Shown here: in pieces, positions 14,883 to 23,601 of the stretch | Numbering within the stretch: position 1 is the first letter of the stretch | How the letters are laid out: every line of letters begins with the position of its first letter | Made by a program: the position numbers and the translations under genes | The notes under the pieces: generated by a model | Database searches by the model: none | Seen by the model: only the letters and a program-made list of their open reading frames with translations | Told to the model about the DNA's origin: nothing | Source: an uncultured Collinsella sp. | GTDB taxonomy: Bacteria; Actinomycetota; Coriobacteriia; Coriobacteriales; Coriobacteriaceae | Direction of reading: 5' to 3' | DNA length: 29,510 nucleotides | Assembly: GCA_900550965.1 (NCBI GenBank) | Contig: URUC01000014.1 | Coordinates: 1-29,510, forward strand

Positions 14883-17564
14883 CTAGTCCTCGAGCAGGTC
14901 CTCGATAAAGCCGACACGGTAGTTCTTGAAGATTACCTCGCCGCCGTCTTGCGTGGCGTCCAGATCGACATCGCCCATGATGCCAAAATCGTGGTCGCCA
15001 TCCTCGTCAGCAAAGATCTGGTGCACGTGCCATACGTGCGCGGTCTTCTCGTCGGACTCGTCGATGGAAAACATCGCGGCGCTGCGGGCATCTCCGTCGG
15101 TGAGGATTTCCTCGTGCTGCTCGTGGTAAGCGTCGAGTGCTTTTTGCCAGCGGATCTCGCTCATGCCCCAGTCGTCGTCGAGCTCGCCCAGGTCGCGAAC
15201 GTGCTCGCGGGCGGCAAGGGTCACGCGGCGGAAGAGCGCGTTGCGCACCAACAGCGTGCAGCCGCGGCGGTCCGCCACGACCTCGTCGATGCCCTGCGGC
15301 GGCGCAGCATCGAGGGCTGCCGGGTTGCCGGCGTTCTCCCACTCGTCCACCAGGCTCGAGTCCACCGAGCGCACCACAAAGCCGAGCCACGAGATAATGT
15401 CGCGCAGACGCTCGTCGCGCTTCTCGATGGGCACGGTGCGGTCGAGCGAACGGTAGGCCTCTGCCAGGTAACGCAGCAAAATGCCCTCGGAGCGGGCGAT
15501 GCCGAGCTTTTGAATGTAACCCTTAAAATCGCTCGCGCTTTCCAGCATATCGCGCAGGACGCTTTTGGGAGAGAGCTGGTAGTCGTTTGCCCAGGGCACT
15601 TCCTGGCAGTACTTGTCGAAGGCGGCGTCGAGCAAGTCCTCGAGCGGTTTTTCGTAGGTGACATCCTGGATGCGCTCCAGGCGTTCCTCATATTCGACGC
15701 CGTCAGCCTTCATTTCGGCCATCGCGCGGTCGCGCGCTGCGCGCTCCTGAGCGCGCAACACCTGCTTGGGATCCTCGAGCGTTGCCTCGACCATCGAGAT
15801 CAGGTCCATGGTATAGGTCTCGCTCTCGGGATCGAGCAGCTCCAACGCGGCAAGCAAAAACGGCGAGAGCGGCTGGTCGAGCGCAAAGTCCTCGGGCAGG
15901 TCGACCGTCAGTGCGTAGTCGATGTCCGGCGCGGCGTCAGCCGGAGCGTCGGGTGCGGGCGGCACCTCGGTGCGCACGACGACGCCGGAATCGATGAGCG
16001 TGGCGCAGATCTCGTCGGCACGAACCTCGAGCTTAGCCTTTTCCTCGGGGGTCTGCAGGCTCGTCTCGATGAGGTCGTGTACGCGGGCTCGGGCATCGCC
16101 ACCCTGCTCGACCACGCTAATCACCATGGAGTGCGTGATGCGCAGGCGCGGCTTGAGTGTCTCGGGCTGCGTCTCGATCAGGCGCTCGAACGTCTGCTTG
16201 TTCCAGGTGACAAAGCCCTCGGGGGCCTTCTTCTTTTTAATCTTGCGGAGCTTTTTGGGGTCGTCGCCCGCCTTGGCCATAAGCTTGGCATTCTCGATCT
16301 CGTGCTCGGGTGCCTCGGCGATGACCATGCCCTCGGTATCGAAGCCCGAGCGGCCGGCACGACCGGCAATCTGATGGAACTCGCGGGCGCGCAGACGACG
16401 CATCTTGTAGCCATCGAACTTGGTGAGCGCGGTGAGCACCACGGTGTGGATGGGCACGTTGATACCGACGCCGAGCGTATCGGTGCCGCAGATGACGGGT
16501 AGCAGGCCCTGCTGCGCCAAGCGCTCGACCAGCAGGCGGTAGCGCGGCAACATGCCAGCATGGTGCACGCCGACGCCGCATCCGAGCAAGCGCTTGAGGA
16601 TTTTGCCGAAGGCCGTCGAGAAGCTCGTGCCCTTGGCCGCCTCCTTAATGGCCTCGCGCTGCTCCTTGCTGGCAATGCCAAAGTTGGCGAGGGATTGCGC
16701 CGTTGCAAGTGCGGCGTCCTGGCTAAAGTGCACGATGTAGAGCGGGGCCTCGCCACGGCGCATGGCGAGCTCGACCGTGCCCTCGAGGGAGGTCGTCACA
16801 TAGTCGTAGCTCAGCGGAACAGGACGTGGGGCGTCGACAACCAAGTCGCAAGCAGTGCCGGTGAGCTCCTCGAGTGAGGCGGCGATGGCAGTGACATCGC
16901 CGAGCGTGGCGCTCATGAGCATGAATTGCGTGTGAGGCAGGGTGAGCAGCGGCACCTGCCAGGCCCAACCGCGATCGGGGTCGGCAAAGTAGTGGAACTC
17001 GTCCATGGCGACGCAGCCAACATCGGCATCTTCGCCCTCGCGTAGTGCGTCGTTGGCGAGGATCTCTGCCGTACAGCAGATGACGGGCGCCTTGGTGTTG
17101 ATATGCGTGTCGCCGGTGATCATGCCGACGTTATCGCGGCCGAGCACCTGCACCAGGTCGAAAAACTTTTCGCTGACCAAGGCCTTGATGGGGGCCGTGT
17201 AATAGCAGCGCTTGCCCTGCGCCATGCCCATAAAGAGCATGCCCAGTGCGACGAGCGATTTGCCCGATCCGGTCGGTGTGCCCAAAATGACGTGATCGCC
17301 GGCGGCTAGATCCATGAGGGCCTCTTCCTGGTGGTCCCACAGCTCAATACCGCGATTGCTCGTCCATTCAAAGAAGCGCTCGAAGGCCTGGTCGGGCGTG
17401 AGCCACGGTTCGGGCTCGCTGCCGTCCTCGGGCTCCCACCAGGTGGGGGAGAGCGCACCGAGTGAGCCGAATTCGGCTTCGGTTCCCGTGCCGCCCGAGA
17501 ATGAGCTGGCGGCTCCGGCGCCGGAGACGGTGCTGGCGGCGATATCTGTCGTGGTCTGTGCCAT
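14883..17564 (-). CDS. Ski2/Mtr4-like DEAD/DEAH helicase with DUF3516 C-terminus
   Basis: An ATP-dependent superfamily 2 RNA/DNA helicase, cytoplasmic. Walker A GTPTGSGKS is at 95-103, the Walker B box DEFH at 188-191, motif III LMSATLGD near 250, and motifs V-VI as TDTLGVGINVP and HQIAGRAGRSG. The C-terminal half is the DUF3516 extension found in actinobacterial members; its role is unknown. I start at ATG 17564 (893 aa), preceded by GAGAGAAAG. The open frame runs on to 17720, but the extra 52 residues overlap the left arm of the 123-bp repeat copy C and do not look like coding sequence. A CATAAT box on the minus strand near 17600 could be its -10. Confidence 0.93.
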   Translation of the reverse strand: MAQTTTDIAASTVSGAGAASSFSGGTGTEAEFGSLGALSPTWWEPEDGSEPEPWLTPDQAFERFFEWTSNRGIELWDHQEEALMDLAAGDHVILGTPTGSGKSLVALGMLFMGMAQGKRCYYTAPIKALVSEKFFDLVQVLGRDNVGMITGDTHINTKAPVICCTAEILANDALREGEDADVGCVAMDEFHYFADPDRGWAWQVPLLTLPHTQFMLMSATLGDVTAIAASLEELTGTACDLVVDAPRPVPLSYDYVTTSLEGTVELAMRRGEAPLYIVHFSQDAALATAQSLANFGIASKEQREAIKEAAKGTSFSTAFGKILKRLLGCGVGVHHAGMLPRYRLLVERLAQQGLLPVICGTDTLGVGINVPIHTVVLTALTKFDGYKMRRLRAREFHQIAGRAGRSGFDTEGMVIAEAPEHEIENAKLMAKAGDDPKKLRKIKKKKAPEGFVTWNKQTFERLIETQPETLKPRLRITHSMVISVVEQGGDARARVHDLIETSLQTPEEKAKLEVRADEICATLIDSGVVVRTEVPPAPDAPADAAPDIDYALTVDLPEDFALDQPLSPFLLAALELLDPESETYTMDLISMVEATLEDPKQVLRAQERAARDRAMAEMKADGVEYEERLERIQDVTYEKPLEDLLDAAFDKYCQEVPWANDYQLSPKSVLRDMLESASDFKGYIQKLGIARSEGILLRYLAEAYRSLDRTVPIEKRDERLRDIISWLGFVVRSVDSSLVDEWENAGNPAALDAAPPQGIDEVVADRRGCTLLVRNALFRRVTLAAREHVRDLGELDDDWGMSEIRWQKALDAYHEQHEEILTDGDARSAAMFSIDESDEKTAHVWHVHQIFADEDGDHDFGIMGDVDLDATQDGGEVIFKNYRVGFIEDLLED

Positions 17565-17685
17565 GTGTTTGCTTTCTCTCGCGATTGTCCGCCAACTATT
17601 ATGGCGTAGCGGCGGCGCGGGGTGCCAGCGCGAAAGAAAATGCAGGAAATGGGCGTTCTGCTCAGCCGTTTGGTGCGGCCGCGAG

Positions 17686-17808
17686 CTAAGTGAGTAGACT
17701 TTTTGCGATTTCGCCAGCACATGGCTTTTGCGTAAGGGATTTACCTGCGGTTTTACTTGTTCCTATGCGGGTTGTGCTTGGCTATTGCTAAAAAGTCTAC
17801 TCACTTAG
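17686..17808 (+). repeat. 123-bp palindromic element, copy C
   Basis: Ends CTAAGTGAGTAGACTTTTT and its complement at 17790-17808 form 19 uninterrupted pairs. The inner stem uses AGCACA (17716-17721) with TGTGCT (17773-17778), a different sequence from copies A and B but at the same mirror positions. TACCTG at 17742-17747 is again at offset 56. It lies in the 309-bp gap between trmB and the helicase gene (both minus strand), in the same plus-strand orientation as A and B. The rest of the gap shows no gene. Confidence 0.87.
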
Positions 17809-17873
17809 GCTTGAGGGTCGTTCGTCGGTGCCTATTTGCGCTTGCTCGCTGGCGACGTGACTGTCAAAAGCCC

Positions 17874-18713
17874 CTATGACTCCTGCGGAAGGCGCTTTTT
17901 GCCTTTGCGGGCGCGGTTTCTAAAGTTCTCGACGGCCTCTTCCATGCCCAGGGGTACATAGGTGAGCTCATCGAGGTCGTCGGGCAGGTAGCAGGCAAGA
18001 CTTTGCTCCTGCATGCGGCCCGCCGCGAGCGCATCGTTACTGGGCTGCGCGCCGGGTGTGGCACAAATGCCATAGACGGTGGCGCCCATATCGCGGGTGC
18101 GCTGCTCGTATTCGGTTTCGGGATGCTCGGGATGGTCGTGGCGGACGTCGTCACTTACCCAAAGCGTGTCGTAACCTGCCGCGGCAAACTGTCCCAGGGC
18201 GTAGTCGCGCAATGGCTTGCTGTCGGTGCGCAGTGTGACGGTGGCACCGGCTGCAAAGGGCGGGCGGTAGAGCATCAGATGGTCGACATGGACGAGTCGT
18301 TTTTTGGCGTACTTGGCCTTGGGCTGTGGCGTGGGAAAGTTGATGGTGATGGCGTCGAGCTCGCCTGCGGCAAACAGCTGCGGCAGCGATGCGGCACCTC
18401 GGGGCAGGACGAGTGCGTTGGACAGCTCCTGCTCGCAGATTTTCTGTGCGGCATAGGCAATGCAGATGGGCTCCTGGTCCATGCCGATAAAGAGCGCTTC
18501 GGGTTCACGGTGAGCTCGCTCAACCAGATAGGTGCCTTTGCCACAGCCCAGATCCAGATGAAGGCGGGCGAAGGATACGCTGCCGGCCGGCGCGCAGGCC
18601 TTGCGCCAATCTCCGACATAGGCCTCGGGGTTCGTCTCAATCGCATCGGCGTAGCGCTCCAGGCGCTCTTCGAGTACAAAGTTCTTAGGCGTGCGAACGT
18701 GGACGGCTCCCAT
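17874..18713 (-). CDS. trmB: TrmB-like tRNA (guanine-N7)-methyltransferase with altered motif
   Basis: The fold and order match TrmB, which makes m7G46 in the variable loop of tRNAs using S-adenosylmethionine: motif I LDLGCGKGTYL (54-63), then an acidic MDQEP loop, then a segment NFPTPQPKAKYAKKRL. In standard TrmB the last segment reads close to NFPDPWPK-R-H-KRRL; here the Asp and Trp are Thr and Gln. The protein (279 aa) is longer than the usual 210-240. So it may be a divergent TrmB or a paralogue with another target. ATG 18713 follows GGAG. It is on the same strand as, and downstream of, the Trm9-like gene, possibly co-transcribed. The gene symbol is the closest family, not a proven function. 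Confidence 0.8.
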   Translation of the reverse strand: MGAVHVRTPKNFVLEERLERYADAIETNPEAYVGDWRKACAPAGSVSFARLHLDLGCGKGTYLVERAHREPEALFIGMDQEPICIAYAAQKICEQELSNALVLPRGAASLPQLFAAGELDAITINFPTPQPKAKYAKKRLVHVDHLMLYRPPFAAGATVTLRTDSKPLRDYALGQFAAAGYDTLWVSDDVRHDHPEHPETEYEQRTRDMGATVYGICATPGAQPSNDALAAGRMQEQSLACYLPDDLDELTYVPLGMEEAVENFRNRARKGKKRLPQES

Positions 18714-18733
18714 GAGGCTCCTTGGTCATAAAT

Positions 18734-18759
18734 GCGAAACGCATGGCTGCGCGTTTCGG
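18734..18759 (-). terminator. Hairpin between the Trm9-like and TrmB-like genes
   Basis: CGAAACGC (18735-18742) pairs with GCGTTTCG (18751-18758) across an 8-nt loop, followed on the minus strand by CATTTATG. The T-run is poor and the hairpin sits right before the TrmB-like ribosome site, so it may be an attenuator instead of a full terminator. Confidence 0.4.
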
Positions 18760-18831
18760 CGATGCGTTGGAAGAAGGTGGGCATAGTTTGCCCGAAAGAT
18801 GCGGCGCGGCTCGGCGGCGCGTCGTCGGTGC

Positions 18832-19704
18832 CTACAGACGCTTGAGAATCACATAGCGGTTGAGCTCGCCGCTGCGACCGTCGGCATGGAAGCGCTCAAG
18901 CTCGCGCACGGGGACCTCGCCGCTCTTGTAGAACGTTCGGACGCCGCGCACCAGGTCGGTGATCTGTTGATCGTCAAAGTGATGACAATAGCGGTAAGCG
19001 TGGCGGTCGTTTTGCCAGCCAATGAGGTGGTCGCCGGCTTCAAACTGCGCGGAATCGTAACCCTCAAACGGTGGGGTGAGCTCGGCGCGGGCTTCGGCGC
19101 GAACGGCCTTGCGCGCCATGCGCTCGTCGTTCATAAACTCCCAAAAGCTGATGGCGATGATGCCGCCCGGGCGCGTCTGGCGCACCAAAGCGTCGAGCAC
19201 GCGTACGCGGTACTCGCACGACGGCACGTGGTGCATAAAGCCAAAGCAGACCGAGATGTCGGCGAGCGGGGCGTCAAAGAGCGCATCGGGCGTCTCGGCG
19301 GGGTTGAGCCTCATGAGGGCATCGAGCACGTCGAGTTCCTGGAAGTGCAGGTTGGGAATGCGCAGCGCGTGGCCATGTGCATCGATGGCCAGGTCTTGGC
19401 ACGAGTCGACGCCATAGAACTCGAAGGGGCAGCTGGCATCTGCCGAGGGGCTCGCGCCGTCGACGCCCTTGGCAGCCAGCGTGCCGCCGGCGGCAAAGTT
19501 CTCGAATCGCATGTTGCCGCAGGCAAGATCAAAGACGCGGACGGGATGCTCGATGGTGGCCACATCGAGCTGGTCGAGCGCGATGTCCATGGTGCGCACC
19601 CAGCCGGGCCAAGGGGCCTGGCGCGTATCGGAAAAGGAGGCGGAGTGCTCGCGATAGAACGTATTGTTGAGCTGGATGAGCGATGAGGCGAAATCGCGGT
19701 TCAC
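18832..19704 (-). CDS. Trm9-like SAM-dependent methyltransferase
   Basis: A class I methyltransferase. The N-terminal part TFYREHSASFSDTRQAPWPG (residues 15-34) lines up, as I remember it, with the Trm9/ALKBH8 signature YxxxAxxFSxTRxxPWP. Motif I is VFDLACGNMRF (57-67). FGFMHHV followed by a motif-IV/V-like region ends in RPGGIIAISFW, also Trm9-like. Eukaryotic Trm9 methylates cm5U34 of tRNA to mcm5U34. I chose GTG 19704 (290 aa), 9 nt after a strong GGAGGGAG. The frame stays open to 19839 and the extension contains a Cys-x2-Cys pair (GCPRCGVNGS), but it has no ribosome site. Elp3, the enzyme making cm5U, lies 2 kb away. Target remains inference. Confidence 0.72.
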   Translation of the reverse strand: MNRDFASSLIQLNNTFYREHSASFSDTRQAPWPGWVRTMDIALDQLDVATIEHPVRVFDLACGNMRFENFAAGGTLAAKGVDGASPSADASCPFEFYGVDSCQDLAIDAHGHALRIPNLHFQELDVLDALMRLNPAETPDALFDAPLADISVCFGFMHHVPSCEYRVRVLDALVRQTRPGGIIAISFWEFMNDERMARKAVRAEARAELTPPFEGYDSAQFEAGDHLIGWQNDRHAYRYCHHFDDQQITDLVRGVRTFYKSGEVPVRELERFHADGRSGELNRYVILKRL

Positions 19705-19971
19705 GGCGCGGAACTCCCTCCGTTGGCGGTGCGGAATAAACAGTACGACCATACTACCGTTAACGCCGCAACGGGGACAACCGAGCTGCGGGTCATTGCT
19801 TTGTTTGGACACATTTCCGCAGCTCATATATGCCCGCAACCGCCGGTTGTCAAAAATCTCACTAGAATAGGTGGCATGCTTTTGGCGGTGGCGGATAGAT
19901 TTTTAACTGTGCAAGGCGCCTTAAGAACAAAAACGGTCCGGCGGCACGGCTGGCATCGCATAGGAGGAACC

Positions 19972-20694
19972 ATGAATGTAGAAACTGCGCAGCGGCTCGC
20001 CGACCTTCGTCGCAGCAAGGGTTTTAGCCAAGAAGGGCTGGCGCGAAAGCTGGGGCTGTCGCGCCAGGCGGTCAGTAAATGGGAGCGTGCGGAGAGCTCG
20101 CCCGATACCGAGAACCTGATCTCGCTCGCAAAACTCTATGGCGTGAGTTTGGATGAGCTGCTCAATCCGAGCGATGAGATCGAGGACGATATCGAGTTTG
20201 AGAACGAGGACCGCGCCCGTCAGCGCGAGGCCGAGGCGGCGGAGCGTGCCCGTACCCACGAGGCGGCGGCACGCGCTACCGAGGCGGCAACGCAGGCGAG
20301 TGATGCTGCGGCCAAGGCGGCGCAAGCGGCAAGCTGGAGTGCACAGGCCGCCAATGCCGCTACGGCGCAGGCGACGAGTGGCGGTGCGGTTGGCTCGACT
20401 CCGGTGAAGGGCCCGTTCCAGTCGTTCCCGTATTGGGCTGTGTGTTGGCTGCTGTTCTTTTTGCTGATGTTCCCGTTTGGTGCCGGCCCCTTTGCCGCGC
20501 TGATCTTCTTTACGATTCCCATCTATCACTGGGTGGCGCGTGCACTCGATGGTGATTGGGCGCGCGGGGATATTCAGGTTGGTTCGGCACCGGTGACGGC
20601 TAGGACTCAGGTGCAGGATGCTTCTGCGGAACCTGATGCTGACGTGGCTACCACGGCCACCGCTGAGCCGATTTCCAAAGAGGGTGACGAATGA
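19972..20694 (+). CDS. XRE-family regulator with membrane-spanning C-terminus
   Basis: An N-terminal XRE helix-turn-helix (about 5-60; LARKLGLSRQAVSKWERAES is the recognition region) is followed by an acidic linker, an Ala-rich helical stretch (about 78-135), two hydrophobic segments (about 152-195) likely to be membrane helices, and a 45-residue tail. A DNA-binding domain tethered to the membrane suggests it senses the envelope. ATG 19972 has a strong GGAGG; the upstream frame to 19723 overlaps the divergent promoter region and is rejected. Its stop overlaps the next start, so it forms an operon with a DUF4097 protein, probably as sensor partner. The 267-bp upstream gap shows no other gene. 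Confidence 0.85.
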   Translation: MNVETAQRLADLRRSKGFSQEGLARKLGLSRQAVSKWERAESSPDTENLISLAKLYGVSLDELLNPSDEIEDDIEFENEDRARQREAEAAERARTHEAAARATEAATQASDAAAKAAQAASWSAQAANAATAQATSGGAVGSTPVKGPFQSFPYWAVCWLLFFLLMFPFGAGPFAALIFFTIPIYHWVARALDGDWARGDIQVGSAPVTARTQVQDASAEPDADVATTATAEPISKEGDE

Positions 20695-21590
20695 TGAAGC
20701 TTTCGCATGAATCCAAGGTACGTCTGGGCGTTGGCATCGGGGCGTTTGTGCTCATCATTGGGCTTGTATTTGGCGTTTCGCGGACATTGATTCATTTTGA
20801 TGGCCCGTGGGATCTCGACGATGTTGTATCCGGCTTGTCCGGTAGGGACGATGTGGTGGACGAGGGCGATCTTTTGGATGACGGTAACTATTCCGCTCAA
20901 CCTCAGCAGCTTTCGAGCACGACTTTTGATGCCGATATGTTTCGCTACCTCGATTTCGATATCAATGCGGCTTCGGTGGACGTCAAGGTTGTTGATGGCA
21001 ACAAGGCTCGCGTTATCGAGCGGGGGCGCGTTGCCAAGGGTATGGATGCCTCCAAGGCCGCGGCGCAAAACATCGCATCCGTCGAGGACTCGACGCTCAA
21101 GGTTTCCCAGTTTGGAAGTGATGACGGTAAGGCAATCGATCGCTCGGTTACGGTTGAGCTGCCGCGCCGTGTTGCCGAACATCTGAAGGGGATCAACGCG
21201 CACGTGGGCTCGGGTGATTTGCAGATTGCCGGTGTCATCTGTGATGGTTTTGACCTTTTCCTGGGTGCGGGAGATGTAGAGTTTACAGGCAGCGTGACTG
21301 ATGCGCTCAGTGCCGAGGTCGGTTCGGGTGATGTGACGTTCGAGCTCTACCAGGCCCCCGCGAAGTCGATGAACGTAAGCGTGGACTCGGGCAATGTGGA
21401 GGTAACGGTTCCGAACTCTACGGGCTTTACGGCGAGCCTTACTCTGGGTAGCGGTGACTTCGAGAGCGATTTCCTTCCGGATAGCTACGACGACGAGGCG
21501 ATTTCGAGCCTCGAGTTCGAGAATGGCGATAAGTCCGCCACGTATCGCTTTGCGGTTGGTTCGGGCGACATGTCGTTCAATCCGGAATGA
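20691..21590 (+). CDS. Membrane-anchored DUF4097 beta-repeat protein
   Basis: An N-terminal transmembrane segment (about 12-30) is followed by a probably extracytoplasmic domain. From residue 185 on, a repeat of about 20 residues of the form V/L-G-S-G-D-x-x-F recurs six times (VGSGDLQIAG, LGAGDVEFTG, VGSGDVTFEL, VDSGNVEVTV, LGSGDFESDF, VGSGDMSFNP), as expected of a right-handed beta helix in the DUF4097/LiaF-like group. Start ATG 20691 overlaps the upstream stop (ATGATGA); ATG 20694 is also possible. The overlap implies translational coupling with the XRE membrane regulator. Such pairs are linked to envelope stress in other bacteria; the function here is inferred. Confidence 0.83.
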   Translation: MMKLSHESKVRLGVGIGAFVLIIGLVFGVSRTLIHFDGPWDLDDVVSGLSGRDDVVDEGDLLDDGNYSAQPQQLSSTTFDADMFRYLDFDINAASVDVKVVDGNKARVIERGRVAKGMDASKAAAQNIASVEDSTLKVSQFGSDDGKAIDRSVTVELPRRVAEHLKGINAHVGSGDLQIAGVICDGFDLFLGAGDVEFTGSVTDALSAEVGSGDVTFELYQAPAKSMNVSVDSGNVEVTVPNSTGFTASLTLGSGDFESDFLPDSYDDEAISSLEFENGDKSATYRFAVGSGDMSFNPE

Positions 21591-21641
21591 CGACGGCGGG
21601 CTAAGTCCGCAAGCATAGATGCTTAGACGCGCTGTTTGATG

Positions 21642-21682
21642 AAGGCGCCGAAGCCGAGATCGGCTTCGGCGCCTTTGCCTTT
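21642..21682 (+). terminator. Terminator after the DUF4097 gene
   Basis: AAGGCGCCGAAGCCG (21642-21656) pairs perfectly with 21661-21675 around a 4-nt loop, followed by TGCCTTT. It ends only about 10 bp before the elp3 start codon. Confidence 0.9.
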
Positions 21683-21693
21683 ACAATGGGGGC

Positions 21694-23601
21694 ATGGAAC
21701 AGATTATTTTGAACATACTCGAGGCTCTGCGTCGCGGTGAGACCGTGGACGACAAGGCGCTCGTCAAACTGATACATGCCGAGGCGCGCCGTGAGGGTGC
21801 CGACAAACGAGATCTGGCCAAGCGCCGTCTGCTGCCGTTCTACCAGCGGGTTAAACGTGAGAAGCCGGCTCGTTGGGCTGGATGGAATGTCGATGCCGAG
21901 CTGGAGCGTCAGCTGCTGCAGGTGCTGCGCATGAAGCCGCGCCGCACGGCTTCGGGCGTGGCGACCATTACCGTCATCACCAAGCCGTGGCCCTGTTCGG
22001 GCGATTGCCTGTTTTGCCCCAACGATCTGCGCATGCCCAAAAGCTATCTGCATGCCGAGCCGGCATGCGCCCGTGCGGAGCAAAACTGCTTTGACCCGTA
22101 TTTGCAGGTGAGCGCTCGTCTGACCGCGCTTTCGCAGATGGGGCATGCGACCGACAAGATAGAGCTCATCGTGCTCGGTGGCACCTGGAGCGACTATCCG
22201 CAAGGGTATCAGACGTGGTTTATGTCGGAGCTTTTCCGTGCGCTCAATGACGATGCCGTGGCTGGTGTGGCGGCTAACCCCATGTTGGCGCGTCCGGGCA
22301 TCAGCCGTGCCGAGGTGGGGCGCCTGCTCGATGACGCGCCCGCCGATGCCCTGCCGCCGGTGGTAACAGAGCGCCGCGAGCGCTATCGGGCTGCCGGCAT
22401 TGCGGCTGACGAGGCTGAGCTTGCTGCCGGCGTTGCCGACGAGCAGGAGCGTGTGGATGCTGCCGTGGGCGGCTATAACCGCGCGGTGCGTCGTCTGTAC
22501 GGCCCTGGTACGCCGTGGGGCGAGGTCACCGAGTGGCAGACGGCAACGATGGAGGAGCTCGAGCGTCAGCAGCGCATCAACGAGACGGCGAAGCATCGCG
22601 TGGTGGGACTCGTTATCGAGACGCGCCCCGATGCTGTAACGCCGCAGGCCCTCATGCTCATCCGCCGCCTGGGCTGCACCAAGATACAGATGGGCATCCA
22701 AAGCCTTGACCAGCATCTACTCGATATCAACGAGCGCCGCATTTCGGTGACACAGATCGAGCGGGCGTTTTCGCTCGCGCGTCTGTTTGGCTTTAAGATC
22801 CACGCTCATTTTATGCTCAACTTGTTGGGCGCCACACCCGAGGGGGACAAGCGCGACTACGAGCGCTTTATGACCGAGGGGGCCTTTATGCCCGACGAGG
22901 TCAAAGTCTACCCGTGTGCGCTCATCGAGGGCTCGCGCCTGGTGGGCTGCTACGAGCGCGGCGAGTGGCGCCCCTATACCGAGGAAGAACTGCTCGATGT
23001 GCTGGCCGATGACATCGTGGTGACGCCGGCATTCTGCCGCATCAGCCGCATGATTCGCGACTTTAGTTCCGATGACATCATGGTGGGCAACAAGAAGCCC
23101 AACCTGCGTCAGCTCGTCGAGAACCGCCTGGCTGCTCGGGGTGACGGTGCGACGGTGCGTGAGATTCGCTATCGCGAGATCAGCACGGCGGGTGCCGACC
23201 TGGATGAGCTATCTCTTGATGAGGAAGTAGCGTACGAGACGCCGGTGACTTACGAGCGCTTTTTGCAGTGGGTGACGCCGCGGGGCAAGATCGCGGGCTT
23301 TTTGCGGTTGTCGCTGCCCGATCGCGCTTTTGTTGCCGCACATGCGGACGAGCTGCCGACGATGCCGGACGAGGCGATGATTCGTGAGGTGCACGTGTAT
23401 GGTATGGCGGCACGCGTGGGGGATCAAGGCCAGGCGGCGCAGCATCACGGTTTGGGGCGTTTGCTCGTAGAGCATGCATGCGAGATTGCCCGGGATGCGG
23501 GTTATGCGCGTATCAACGTGATTAGCGCGGTCGGTACGCGCGAGTACTATCGCCATTTGGGTTTCTACGACCACGGACTCTATCTGCAAAAGGAGCTCTA
23601 A
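21694..23601 (+). CDS. elp3: Elp3-type tRNA uridine(34) acetyltransferase (radical SAM/GNAT)
   Basis: It uses acetyl-CoA and a radical SAM reaction to put a carboxymethyl group on C5 of the wobble uridine of tRNA (cm5U34). The radical SAM [4Fe-4S] motif is Cys101-x3-Cys105-x2-Cys108 (KPWPCSGDCLFC). Elp3 hallmarks follow: LGGTWSDYP, VGLVIETRPD, GCTKIQMGIQSLD, and MLNLLGATPEGD. The C-terminal GNAT domain ends in GLGRLLVEHACEIARDAGY and the family's REYYRHLGFY. At 635 residues it is the normal Elp3 length. No other Elongator subunit is present, as in other bacterial and archaeal Elp3. The start ATG 21694 has a short G-rich ribosome site close by. It is directly followed (TAA then ATG) by a spermidine-synthase-like gene. 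Confidence 0.92.
   Translation: MEQIILNILEALRRGETVDDKALVKLIHAEARREGADKRDLAKRRLLPFYQRVKREKPARWAGWNVDAELERQLLQVLRMKPRRTASGVATITVITKPWPCSGDCLFCPNDLRMPKSYLHAEPACARAEQNCFDPYLQVSARLTALSQMGHATDKIELIVLGGTWSDYPQGYQTWFMSELFRALNDDAVAGVAANPMLARPGISRAEVGRLLDDAPADALPPVVTERRERYRAAGIAADEAELAAGVADEQERVDAAVGGYNRAVRRLYGPGTPWGEVTEWQTATMEELERQQRINETAKHRVVGLVIETRPDAVTPQALMLIRRLGCTKIQMGIQSLDQHLLDINERRISVTQIERAFSLARLFGFKIHAHFMLNLLGATPEGDKRDYERFMTEGAFMPDEVKVYPCALIEGSRLVGCYERGEWRPYTEEELLDVLADDIVVTPAFCRISRMIRDFSSDDIMVGNKKPNLRQLVENRLAARGDGATVREIRYREISTAGADLDELSLDEEVAYETPVTYERFLQWVTPRGKIAGFLRLSLPDRAFVAAHADELPTMPDEAMIREVHVYGMAARVGDQGQAAQHHGLGRLLVEHACEIARDAGYARINVISAVGTREYYRHLGFYDHGLYLQKEL

Noticed and set aside
14949..16502. 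Open frame of 517 residues on the plus strand, antisense to the DUF3516 helicase
   Set aside because: It lies wholly within a gene with all helicase motifs in order, has no ribosome site, and its sequence is the mirror-frame composition expected in GC-rich DNA. The same applies to 634-1740, 4712-5542, 5967-6809 (minus), 7976-8761 (minus), 21601-22716 (minus) and 24910-26343.
17565..17720. 52-residue N-terminal extension of the DUF3516 helicase
   Set aside because: The extension enters the arm of repeat copy C and has no ribosome site, while ATG 17564 has GAGAGAAAG upstream.
3209..17808. CRISPR repeats
   Set aside because: The three repeat copies are far apart, palindromic over 123 bp, and have no regular spacers or cas genes.
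19705..19839. Upstream extension of the Trm9-like protein containing a Cys-x2-Cys pair
   Set aside because: GTG 19704 has a strong GGAGGGAG and begins just before the conserved region. The extension opens at a TTG with no ribosome site. It remains possible that it encodes a zinc-ribbon domain, so I mention it in the gene entry.
19723..19971. 83-residue N-terminal extension of the XRE regulator
   Set aside because: It overlaps the divergent upstream region. The ATG at 19972 has a perfect GGAGG and the helix-turn-helix begins right after it.
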